The notes beneath the pieces were generated by a model, which did no database searches, was not told the origin of the DNA, and worked only from the letters and a program-made list of their open reading frames with translations. A stretch of DNA of 64,000 nt, taken from the NCBI RefSeq assembly GCF_002270355.1, contig NZ_NJFZ01000003.1, positions 222,307 through 286,306 of the forward strand. The letters run 5' to 3'. Both the position numbers and the translations under genes were made by a program. Source of the DNA: Flectobacillus sp. BAB-3569. Its GTDB lineage: Bacteria > Bacteroidota > Bacteroidia > Cytophagales > Spirosomataceae. Positions 55,343 through 63,059 of this stretch are shown here, one piece after another (positions within the stretch are counted from its first letter, which is position 1; each line of letters starts with the position of its first letter).

Positions 55343-58300
55343 TTTGTAATAGCTTATTTCTTTCAAGAATTTGTAACTGCAACCTTAAACGATATTTATA
55401 CTTGAGGGTAAGAACTCTTTTAGCATCATCGTTCTTAGGCTGTTCCTGCACTAAGGTTGGACTATTAAATACAGGCAGATCTTGAAGCTCATCACTAAAC
55501 TGATTTTCAAGGTTTACTTCATCAGCAATAATTTTAAATTGCTCAGGGCTTAGCTCAGCACTTACCTTTAGTTTGCCACCTAAAGTATTGAGGACTTTAC
55601 TTAGGTTACTGACATGGACTAACGCTGTCATGGTAGCAGAAACCTTTTCGAAAGAGTTTCCAACAATAGCAGAAAGAATATCTTCGTCTAGGTACACATT
55701 TCCAGCCACCTGTTTACTGGCTGAAACAATCAGTTTAAAGTGATAAGGGTCTTTTCTGAAGATAGACAAAGTATTAGAACACTGTAACGATTGGTTGGTC
55801 ATAATACTTGAGACAACCTTCAAGCACTTATTGATAGGTACACTTACTTTCTGTGACGAGGTTCTACTTGCTTTTTGAATGTAGTTTTCTGGAAGAAGGA
55901 TTCCTTTTCTAACTTTATTTTCAAGAGTGGTAAACTGAACTAATCGCCCTGAAAAATTATCGTTACGGTATGCTTGAATTAAATTACCAGTAACGATGTA
56001 TCTAATACTTCTATCCTTTAAGTTATTCGAAATAGCGGTCTCCCATTTAGGCAAAAGCTCTTTAACGAAAGAGTAATTTTGAGGCATTTTTTGAGAGGTT
56101 CCTTTGATAGAAAAAATCCTTTCCGAATTACTTCCTGAGATGGACGGAAATGAGAGTAATCTTCTCGAGGAAGCTATTGCAATTCGAAGCCCTATATTGG
56201 ATGGCGAAAAAGGTTTATCTTTTGTTGGATTAATTCTGACTCCTAAACAAGTGGCTAATACTCTCGTTACGCTTCCATTTTCGAAATTATTTTCAGGAAA
56301 TAATAGAGGCATTCCAACTTGGAAGAAGCCTACAATTTCTTTCACGTAAGATAATTCATTAGCCGATTTTCTTTTACAATCATTGATGGATGATTCTTCA
56401 GCCTCTTCAAGCTCAATCAGCCTGCTTTGAACATAAGAATCTAAAGCAGCAGGTATTCCTTTTTCTGCTTTTTCTTGGTAAGCTTTCTCAGAAGTAATTC
56501 TTTCTCTTTTTAGGGCATAACTTTTCTCTATTTTCTCAATGTCTCTTTTAAGAATTAGAGCAAAGGAGTTTTCAGCCTGTAGAATAATCTCTTGAGTAAT
56601 TTGCTCAGGTCTTTTACCATCTAATGATGCTTTTAACTCGTCGTGTAACTCAGAGACACTCATTGGTTTTCTTAATACATTTACTTCACAACGTTCGATA
56701 AATGTATTGTCAGAAAATGGGCTTCTACCTCCCGTACCTACTTGTACGATAGTTCTTTCCAATGTTTTTGCACGCAGGTCCTGTGTTTCAACCTCAAGGT
56801 CAAACTTGTCATCTTCGATTAACTGTTTGATATGCTCTTGGTAGCGCTCCAAAATCTCAGTATAAAACTTTTCCTGCTCATGTACTGGTAATACTGCAAC
56901 TCGACCAGAAACTTTACTGGCTGCTCCAATTTGGATCGGGTCTTTATCTTCTTCGAACAAATTAAGAGGGTCATCAAGTTGTAAGCAAAGGTCTGTATTC
57001 TCTTGCATGTATTTAAACACAATCTCATCACCATACTTGTTCAAAAAATCTTCTGATTTCATCAAAGATTCAGAGTTCTTTTGGTTAGCTGTTGTGTTAG
57101 CATCCAAAGATTTTAGCTTTTTCTGCAACATCATCATGAGTCTTTTTTCCGCTGGAATCGAGGAAATAAGGTAATCGTAAATAGGCTTCTTAATCTGCCC
57201 CGTTCTGTTTATTCGCCCCCTTTTTTGTACTTCAGTATTAATATCCAATTCAGCTTGCAGAACAATCATTACCCTTTGTTTGACCTTTTCAGCAGGTACT
57301 TTAGCCGTAATGATGGCATGAGCTGAAGCGCCAGTAGAACCACTTTGGTTAATCATCAAGACATCTATTTCATTGTCATTGAATCTTCTAAAGGCATCAT
57401 TTACATTTTCCGCTTTTCTTCGAGAGACCACTCCGACAAAATTTTGAGTAGTTTTTTCAGACAATCTTTCACCAAGACCATTAAGTGATACGTTGGTAAA
57501 ATTGATAGAAAGATTTACTTCCAATTTACGTCCTGTAACCTCAGCCACCTTATAGCCATAGGCTTCTATTTTTTGCTTGATGTAGTCAATGGGTGAAATA
57601 CATAGCGAGCGTGAAGCATTTTGTATTTTATTGAAAATACGGAAATACTCATCACGAGCATCCATGGACATGGCTTCAATATCGAACGCATTTTTTTGGT
57701 GTTTCCCCACCTCATCCTTGATTGAATAGGCTAGTACCGCATTTAGGGACTTTAGGAGAACATTACTAAACGAAGCTGAAATAGTAGAACCATCTGAGAC
57801 CATTGTGCCTTCTTCATCCTCCATATTTTCTAAGAAAGACCCCATCGTTGAAGAAAAAGCTATAACAGGCTTTTTACCCTCTTTCAATCTCAATATAGCA
57901 CGGTTTGCCACATCATCAGCTTTTAGGGCAAAAAGCATTTGGTTGACCAACATAAACACCTTTGAAAAGGCAGGAGAAGCATCAACACCAGCACGTTTAG
58001 TACCATTTTCAATAATTGCTTGGGCTTGACTATCACGAACCTGTTTGTCGAGTTGTTGAACTTCAGGAATAATATACTCCTTCTGAAAATCAATGATGTC
58101 TCTAACAATTTCAGTAAACTCATCTGCTATTTTTCTATCCCTTAAAGCGTTTTTATCAAGATTGATATAGTTTACTTCAATGCCTTCATACAAGCGCTCA
58201 CGACGAATGAGTTGTCCCTGACTAGCCAATTGAGATGCTACAACTTCTTGCAGTGCCACACCACCCTGTTTGAAGGCACTTACGAGAGATTCTGTATCAA

Positions 58301-59132
58301 TGGCAGCTTCCGAAATACAAGTTTTCATAGCATACAGTGGCATATTATCAGGTCTTTTCGCAAAAGTTGCTGAAAGGAATGTAACCCCTTTGGCTTGGGC
58401 ACAAGCATTCATCAGGATTTGGCCTGTGTTAGATACCCCTGAGGCATTATGAGCTTCATCAAGAATCAAGATAGAGCCTTTTGCTACGCTCGTTAAGAAT
58501 TCAATTTTGGGAGATCCTTTTGAGTCTGATACCTGAGAATAGGTTAGCATAACAAGGTCATATTCTCTTGGAAGAATTCCAGATTTGATAATGCTATCTT
58601 GTTCCGATTTCATTGGGGGAGCATATAGCAAGTCTCCGTTTCGGTCTTTGATTTGAGTCTTTGCATCACGAGCATTCACAATAAAAGGATTTAGTGACTT
58701 GCTTCCAATGTCGTCCATATCTCGATACAAATCAGAAAATAGATTTGGTTTCTCTGTAATAAAGACGGGTCTATATCCTTGTTTGGTAGCATATCTAATC
58801 ATTGCAGCAGCGATACGCCCTTTACCGATTCCAGTCTGGTCAGCGATGATAATCCCTTGATTTTTTGCTTCAATGTTATAGATGGCAAGTGCTACAGCAT
58901 CGATTTGCTCAGCCGATAAAGCTTTGTAAAGAGCTGCCTTGGTTAGGTACTTCAAACGACTTTGGACGAAGGCATCCACGTCACCGCCGATGGCTTGTTT
59001 GAGATTTTGTAGCGCTTGATTGATTTCAAACGCCATAGAATCGGGTGTGTCCACATCAAGAGATTGTCCCTGAGAAAGTACAGGGTACTTCATGCCAAGG
59101 GCAATATCCATCAATTTTTTAGTTTTTTTCAT
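55335..59132 (-). CDS. Strawberry-notch-type superfamily 2 helicase with C-terminal YRLRLQLQ tag
   Basis: 1,265 residues. Walker A in DQTGIGKGRIAAAMIRYA near residue 105, DEAH box in LILDEAHNASG near 225, and a helicase C-terminal half with QSGSTGASAHAIIT and KRGRINRTGQIKKPIYDYL (motif VI) near 640; these match the AAA_34/Helicase_C_4 arrangement of Strawberry-notch proteins, which phages and conjugative elements often carry in very large polyvalent proteins. The C-terminal third is unrecognised, ending with KYKYRLRLQLQ plus 11 residues. Start overlaps the methyltransferase stop by 14 bases. Confidence 0.88.
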   Translation of the reverse strand: MKKTKKLMDIALGMKYPVLSQGQSLDVDTPDSMAFEINQALQNLKQAIGGDVDAFVQSRLKYLTKAALYKALSAEQIDAVALAIYNIEAKNQGIIIADQTGIGKGRIAAAMIRYATKQGYRPVFITEKPNLFSDLYRDMDDIGSKSLNPFIVNARDAKTQIKDRNGDLLYAPPMKSEQDSIIKSGILPREYDLVMLTYSQVSDSKGSPKIEFLTSVAKGSILILDEAHNASGVSNTGQILMNACAQAKGVTFLSATFAKRPDNMPLYAMKTCISEAAIDTESLVSAFKQGGVALQEVVASQLASQGQLIRRERLYEGIEVNYINLDKNALRDRKIADEFTEIVRDIIDFQKEYIIPEVQQLDKQVRDSQAQAIIENGTKRAGVDASPAFSKVFMLVNQMLFALKADDVANRAILRLKEGKKPVIAFSSTMGSFLENMEDEEGTMVSDGSTISASFSNVLLKSLNAVLAYSIKDEVGKHQKNAFDIEAMSMDARDEYFRIFNKIQNASRSLCISPIDYIKQKIEAYGYKVAEVTGRKLEVNLSINFTNVSLNGLGERLSEKTTQNFVGVVSRRKAENVNDAFRRFNDNEIDVLMINQSGSTGASAHAIITAKVPAEKVKQRVMIVLQAELDINTEVQKRGRINRTGQIKKPIYDYLISSIPAEKRLMMMLQKKLKSLDANTTANQKNSESLMKSEDFLNKYGDEIVFKYMQENTDLCLQLDDPLNLFEEDKDPIQIGAASKVSGRVAVLPVHEQEKFYTEILERYQEHIKQLIEDDKFDLEVETQDLRAKTLERTIVQVGTGGRSPFSDNTFIERCEVNVLRKPMSVSELHDELKASLDGKRPEQITQEIILQAENSFALILKRDIEKIEKSYALKRERITSEKAYQEKAEKGIPAALDSYVQSRLIELEEAEESSINDCKRKSANELSYVKEIVGFFQVGMPLLFPENNFENGSVTRVLATCLGVRINPTKDKPFSPSNIGLRIAIASSRRLLSFPSISGSNSERIFSIKGTSQKMPQNYSFVKELLPKWETAISNNLKDRSIRYIVTGNLIQAYRNDNFSGRLVQFTTLENKVRKGILLPENYIQKASRTSSQKVSVPINKCLKVVSSIMTNQSLQCSNTLSIFRKDPYHFKLIVSASKQVAGNVYLDEDILSAIVGNSFEKVSATMTALVHVSNLSKVLNTLGGKLKVSAELSPEQFKIIADEVNLENQFSDELQDLPVFNSPTLVQEQPKNDDAKRVLTLKYKYRLRLQLQILERNKLLQNG

Positions 59133-60696
59133 GTAGTACTGATGAAAGCGACTTCGACTGTAATTGAAGCCTTAGTCTATATTTGTATTTAATTTTGAGA
59201 GTGCTAGTTGTTTCTTGACTAAAATTGGAAGTAACTCTTTCGTAAAGCTCTTCGAAAGTATTTATCACTTCACCTCTGGCTTGTTCCTTGAGAGGTGCAA
59301 ATCCCTCAGCTACTTGTTTTATGCCAGAAATAAGAATAAGTCGAATATCAAAGCTTGTTCCTTGTCTGGAGTAAAGGTCGCCATTGATGTTAATTACGTC
59401 ATCTACCTTAAAATAGCGATATAGGTAACTTAGGAAAATTCTATTTTTACCTGCCTGAACCCTGCCTTCACTGTCATAATGCGTGTGTCCACCTATGATA
59501 ATGGCACATCGACCATCTGATTTTAAATTGTTGAGCGCATAATAGCTAAGAATATGGTCAAGGTCTTTGAGAATGTATTTATTGTCGATTTTTAGGTAAT
59601 CCCTTTGGTCAACTGCCCCAAATGGAGGATTGGTAATGACTCCATCAAACTTCTCGTTAGGCGTGTTGTAGATAGCATTGATTTGCGTTGCTTTTCTAAA
59701 ACCTTGAGTTAATAAATTCTTGTATCGGGTATCATCAATTTCGTTGACGGTGCATTGCTCAGGACGAAAAGCAATGGTCATCATGCCGTTACCTGCTGTT
59801 GGTTCAAAAATTTGACCTTGATAATTTTGTACTCCATTTTTTACATACAACCCTGCTAAATAAGCAATGGGAGATGCTGTTGAGTACTGTTGTAATAAAA
59901 TCGAAATACTGGTTCTATGTGAAAGTATTACCTGATTTCGATAAGTTTCAAGAATACTAAGGTACTTTTCATAGTCGCTTAGAGCCTTATCATTGGCAAT
60001 CTTTCTACAAACATTAACAATGGCTAATTCGGTGAGTTCTTTGATATCCGTTTTATCAGTGATTCCAAACTTACTAGCGAGCTTTTCAATACTTCTTTTG
60101 TTATGTTTCTCATTGCGCTCAAGCTCTAATTGTACCTGTTGAACGAATTGCTTTTCACTCGAAGTTATACTCAAGCTTCTACCGATAGAACCTAAGGAAG
60201 CGAAGTCAAAATCATACTCACGAGCTGTTTCATATGAGTCCTCATAATTAAATTTATCTTGAACTGGGTCAAGTACTATATCGGAAACAACCACATAGAT
60301 ATGTTGCCATCCTTGCCCAAAATCAACCATCTTAATCGTGTGGTTAACTTTGAGATTGTGTAAAATAGAAGAGATGAAAATGGTAAAATCTTCGCAGTCT
60401 ACGCCCTTTTGTCTATCTGCCCAAGTACGTCTGGGTAATCTGATTTGTTCAGTACCTTCTTTGTCGAAACGGTAATTGATATACGCTTTACAAAACTCGT
60501 AAATTTTTTGACAAAGAACAACACCTGAGTAAAGTTTAAATTGATTAGATAGAACGGTGGTTTGTTCAATGGATTTGGGAATAAGATTTTGTGTGATTAG
60601 GTTGAATGTATCATCCCCCGAATAATTGATTAATTCGATAAAATCATTCTTTTTGGGCTGCTGTAAAAGTAAGCTCTGATTCATATAAAAAGGCAT
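59119..60696 (-). CDS. Transglutaminase-like / N6-adenine DNA methyltransferase fusion with YRLRLQLQ tag
   Basis: 525 residues. An N-terminal transglutaminase-like domain has GVDCEDFTIFISS (Cys), WQHIYVVV (His) and VLDPVQDKFN (Asp), a complete catalytic triad, perhaps a protease. The second half is a class I methyltransferase with FEPTAGNGMMTIAF (SAM motif I) near residue 305 and ITNPPFGAVD (NPPF, N6-adenine type) near 357. It ends KYKYRLRLQLQ plus 12 residues. Likely methylates element or host DNA; together with the helicase it recalls P1 DarB. The ATG at 60696 overlaps the upstream gene by 53 bases; the ATG at 60684 is also possible. Confidence 0.87.
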   Translation of the reverse strand: MPFYMNQSLLLQQPKKNDFIELINYSGDDTFNLITQNLIPKSIEQTTVLSNQFKLYSGVVLCQKIYEFCKAYINYRFDKEGTEQIRLPRRTWADRQKGVDCEDFTIFISSILHNLKVNHTIKMVDFGQGWQHIYVVVSDIVLDPVQDKFNYEDSYETAREYDFDFASLGSIGRSLSITSSEKQFVQQVQLELERNEKHNKRSIEKLASKFGITDKTDIKELTELAIVNVCRKIANDKALSDYEKYLSILETYRNQVILSHRTSISILLQQYSTASPIAYLAGLYVKNGVQNYQGQIFEPTAGNGMMTIAFRPEQCTVNEIDDTRYKNLLTQGFRKATQINAIYNTPNEKFDGVITNPPFGAVDQRDYLKIDNKYILKDLDHILSYYALNNLKSDGRCAIIIGGHTHYDSEGRVQAGKNRIFLSYLYRYFKVDDVININGDLYSRQGTSFDIRLILISGIKQVAEGFAPLKEQARGEVINTFEELYERVTSNFSQETTSTLKIKYKYRLRLQLQSKSLSSVLHEKN

Positions 60697-60868
60697 AAAT
60701 ACCTAGATTTTCAATGAGTGGTTGGTATTGCTGGTAGAACTCCTTTGCTTTGGATATAGATAAATCACTTAAATCCTGCTCAGCACAGGTTGAGCAGGAT
60801 TGTGCCTCTGTAAATCCACGACGATAGAAGCTTGCAAACAAATTGATGAACGCCTGTTGAGTGTCCAT
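60644..60868 (-). CDS. Small operon protein, 74 residues
   Basis: Acidic to neutral, no membrane segment; CSTC near residue 25-28 is a single CxxC. Not recognised. Starts at TAATG overlapping the stop of the upstream gene and ends inside the methyltransferase gene. Its coding sequence contains an 11-base perfect hairpin at 60772-60801. Confidence 0.6.
   Translation of the reverse strand: MDTQQAFINLFASFYRRGFTEAQSCSTCAEQDLSDLSISKAKEFYQQYQPLIENLGIYAFLYESELTFTAAQKE
60772..60801. other. Perfect hairpin inside a coding sequence
   Basis: AATCCTGCTCA and TGAGCAGGATT form an 11-base stem with an eight-base loop within the 74-residue gene, about 75 bases before the methyltransferase start. No T run, so more likely an RNA processing or translational element than a terminator. 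Confidence 0.4.
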
Positions 60869-61089
60869 TATAGCCCAAAGGATTTTTTGACCTCAGATTC
60901 AATATACTCAGCGCCTTGGTTGATGGCGTCCTTGATATCGTCAGGGCTCGGATTAGGTCCGTTGAAGAGTACCTGTGTCACTCTGGCATCTTGAATGACT
61001 AAGGATACCTTTTGGTTTCTTGAATGAAAGAAGTAAGTCTGGCTTTTGAGCTTATTATAAATCTCAATTAGCTTGAATAGTTTGAACAT
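60868..61089 (-). CDS. Small operon protein, 73 residues
   Basis: Starts at the ATG at 61089 (MFKLFKLIEIYNKL); in-frame sequence upstream overlaps the previous gene in another frame. Contains PNPSPDDIKDAINQG. Not recognised. Overlaps the stop of the 177-residue gene by 26 bases. Confidence 0.6.
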   Translation of the reverse strand: MFKLFKLIEIYNKLKSQTYFFHSRNQKVSLVIQDARVTQVLFNGPNPSPDDIKDAINQGAEYIESEVKKSFGL

Positions 61090-61597
61090 TGTTAGTGGTT
61101 GGTTTTGGTGTGATGGCTTGCTTTGGTTTACCAAATAGGTACTTGAATACGACAAAGATGATTCCCAAGGCAAAGACAAGAACACCTAAGAAAATCAGCA
61201 TATTGTTTGTGGCTGTTTGTTTAGCTTTGTCTGCCGCAGTTTGCAATTGCTGTTGTTTGGTCTTTACTTTTTCCTGTAAAACCTTGTAAAGCTCTTGGTC
61301 AGCTTTGGCATCTTCAGCTTCGACTTGCAGTTGTTCAGCTTCTACTTGGAGTCTAGCAACTTCCTTTTTTGAATCTGCATTGACGAAGGCTTGAACTACG
61401 CCTGACACTGAGCCTACAATGGCGCTTACTGGGTCTGCACTCATTCCTACACTGATATTGCTTGAGGTGTCAAATCCGCTTCCAAGTAAGCTACTTAATG
61501 CCGTTTGATTATTGGTGCTCGAATTGCTTGAGCTATTTGATGTGGATGTCTTCTGGTTAGTTGAAGAGCTGTTTCCACTTTGTTTTGAGAACCCCAT
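61064..61597 (-). CDS. Tail-anchored membrane protein with coiled coil
   Basis: 177 residues: a Ser/Asn/Thr-rich first 35 residues, a Gly/Val-rich segment, a long coiled coil (about 75-125, VEAEQLQVEAEDAKAD), then one membrane segment (about 131-153, NMLIFLGVLVFALGIIFVVF) and a short basic tail. No signal peptide. Not recognised; could be a membrane-embedded virion or complex component. Confidence 0.68.
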   Translation of the reverse strand: MGFSKQSGNSSSTNQKTSTSNSSSNSSTNNQTALSSLLGSGFDTSSNISVGMSADPVSAIVGSVSGVVQAFVNADSKKEVARLQVEAEQLQVEAEDAKADQELYKVLQEKVKTKQQQLQTAADKAKQTATNNMLIFLGVLVFALGIIFVVFKYLFGKPKQAITPKPTTNNVQTIQAN

Positions 61598-62201
61598 AGT
61601 GTTTTTTACCTGCTAATTGAATTTGCTCCCTGTTTTTTGACTTGAATAGAAGTACACCCATGATGATGATGGCAATAAATCCCAACACAATCGCTAGTAG
61701 CTTTGTGATATTGAGTGATTGTGCATTATCACTATTTCCCTCTGTACCTGCGAAAGAATTATCGTTCTCCTCAATTGTATCTAAGACTTTCTGAGTTGCT
61801 TTGTCTTTGGCAACCTGCTTAGCGTTTATTCTCTCATTTAATAACTTGTCGGCCTCTTGCTTATCATCGGTAACATCGGTTGAGAGAACCCATACTACGG
61901 CTTCTACCTTATTATAAACTCCTTTACCCCATCCATTAAAACCCGATTTTTCTCTATTTTCTGTAGTGGATTTTATGTGATAATAGAGCTTATTTCCAAC
62001 TGATTTTGTTTCCCCTAATGTTATGCCTACCCTCTCTCCAGACAAGAAAAGCTTATCCTTGGGAGGTTCAGCTGCTCCATCTGTATCACCATAGAAGGTC
62101 TGCATAGGCCGTAGCGTATTGGGAAAATCATCTGTACTTTCATAGCATATCGCTCCATTGAGCTGTATGCTAAATAATTCTGTTCCTGCTTGTGCTGCCA
62201 T
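61557..62201 (-). CDS. Membrane protein with C-terminal anchor
   Basis: 214 residues. An N-terminal beta domain (about 1-110; LFLSGERVGITLGETK, LYYHIKSTTEN), a charged stalk, and one membrane segment near residues 165-187 (LLAIVLGFIAIIIMGVLLF) with a basic tail. Not recognised. Overlaps the next gene by 41 bases. Confidence 0.68.
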   Translation of the reverse strand: MAAQAGTELFSIQLNGAICYESTDDFPNTLRPMQTFYGDTDGAAEPPKDKLFLSGERVGITLGETKSVGNKLYYHIKSTTENREKSGFNGWGKGVYNKVEAVVWVLSTDVTDDKQEADKLLNERINAKQVAKDKATQKVLDTIEENDNSFAGTEGNSDNAQSLNITKLLAIVLGFIAIIIMGVLLFKSKNREQIQLAGKKHYGVLKTKWKQLFN

Positions 62202-62256
62202 TATTTTGAAAATTATGTAGTGTAATATTGCTATTACACTACAATGGTATCTTGGA

Positions 62257-62559
62257 TTATAATTGCTCTAAAACCCGATACTTGAACACATTGGTCATTT
62301 GTGTGTCGGCCTCGATGAAATCTTTTAAGATTTTAAGGTCTTGTGGGTCGAGTTGTACATCTTCTCCATTATACAATTGAAAACCAATGTACATGAGCTT
62401 TTGAGCATTTTGGTTTGAGGTAGAGTAGGCAATGCTTTGCCCAACGATTTTACCCAGATTTACTTCTTGCCCATTTTCGAGAATAGGTTTATTGTCGATT
62501 CCCAAAAATGGCGTGTTAAGACTTACTTTTTTTACAATTGGTTGAATGTCCTTTTTCAT
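62257..62559 (-). CDS. Small protein at the start of the operon, 100 residues
   Basis: Begins MKKDIQPIVKKVSLNTPFLG at the ATG at 62559, with ENGQEVNLGKIV and a C-terminal helical part. No membrane segment. The pattern (short early beta strands, then helices) recalls phage tail-assembly or chaperone-like small proteins but I cannot name a family. In-frame sequence up to 62631 lies in cluster C and is probably not translated. Confidence 0.6.
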   Translation of the reverse strand: MKKDIQPIVKKVSLNTPFLGIDNKPILENGQEVNLGKIVGQSIAYSTSNQNAQKLMYIGFQLYNGEDVQLDPQDLKILKDFIEADTQMTNVFKYRVLEQL

Positions 62560-62584
62560 TTTTTTAGTAATTAGAAGATTTGTT

Positions 62585-62699
62585 GCTACCAAAATATAGT
62601 GTCGAACAACTGTTGTTGTGTGTGTGGCCACTATAAATTGGTAGCAGATGCTAAGAATTTACGGATAATATTAGACCAGAGAATTTGTGTTTTGCTACC
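62585..62699. repeat. GGTAGC-box cluster C
   Basis: Boxes at 62585-62590 (-), 62640-62645 (+) and 62694-62699 (-), spaced 55 and 54 bases, filling the gap between the 116-residue gene and the operon's first gene. The unit 62640-62699 is an inverted near-copy of 53443-53502. Probably holds the operon's control region. Confidence 0.75.
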
Positions 62700-62701
62700 A
62701 A

Positions 62702-63052
62702 CTACGCTTCAACTTGATTTAGCAATTTGATAGTTGAGTAGTTTGATGTTTGTGGATCCAGTTGTTGAATTTCAGTCGCCACCAATCCCAAACTTGTCAC
62801 AAGGATTTCAATGAGTAGAATTTCTGGTTGATTGTACCAATTTTGAAACTCAGTTTGGTTAGCCTCCCAACTTTTTGGAGAGGTGGCGAAACCAGTCGCA
62901 TCAGGGTACTTTTTTGAATCAGCAATTTTCGAAATATCAATTTTTTCGTTGTAGCTGACATTAATTGTTTTTCTTGACTCAGAGATGTTGTCATAGTTCA
63001 TCTCAATTTCTGAAATGCCCCGTTTATTAGAGGCAAGGATTGCTTTAAACAT
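62702..63052 (-). CDS. Small protein following the fibre gene, 116 residues
   Basis: Soluble, mixed composition (KSWEANQTEFQNWYNQPEI). Begins 8 bases after the fibre gene stop, so it is co-transcribed with it and might be a fibre chaperone or accessory; not recognised. Confidence 0.62.
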   Translation of the reverse strand: MFKAILASNKRGISEIEMNYDNISESRKTINVSYNEKIDISKIADSKKYPDATGFATSPKSWEANQTEFQNWYNQPEILLIEILVTSLGLVATEIQQLDPQTSNYSTIKLLNQVEA

Positions 63053-63059
63053 ATTGATT

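Noticed and set aside
62560-62631. N-terminal extension of the 100-residue protein
   Set aside because: Lies in cluster C; the ATG at 62559 begins a typical MKK start.
52272-62699. GGTAGC-box clusters as a CRISPR array
   Set aside because: Only three boxes per cluster, core of about ten bases, changing orientation, and similar rather than unique spacers; no cas genes.
53443-62699. The boxes as integron attC sites
   Set aside because: No RYYYAAC/GTTRRRY cores and no integron integrase; the flanked unit is a nine-gene operon, not single cassettes.
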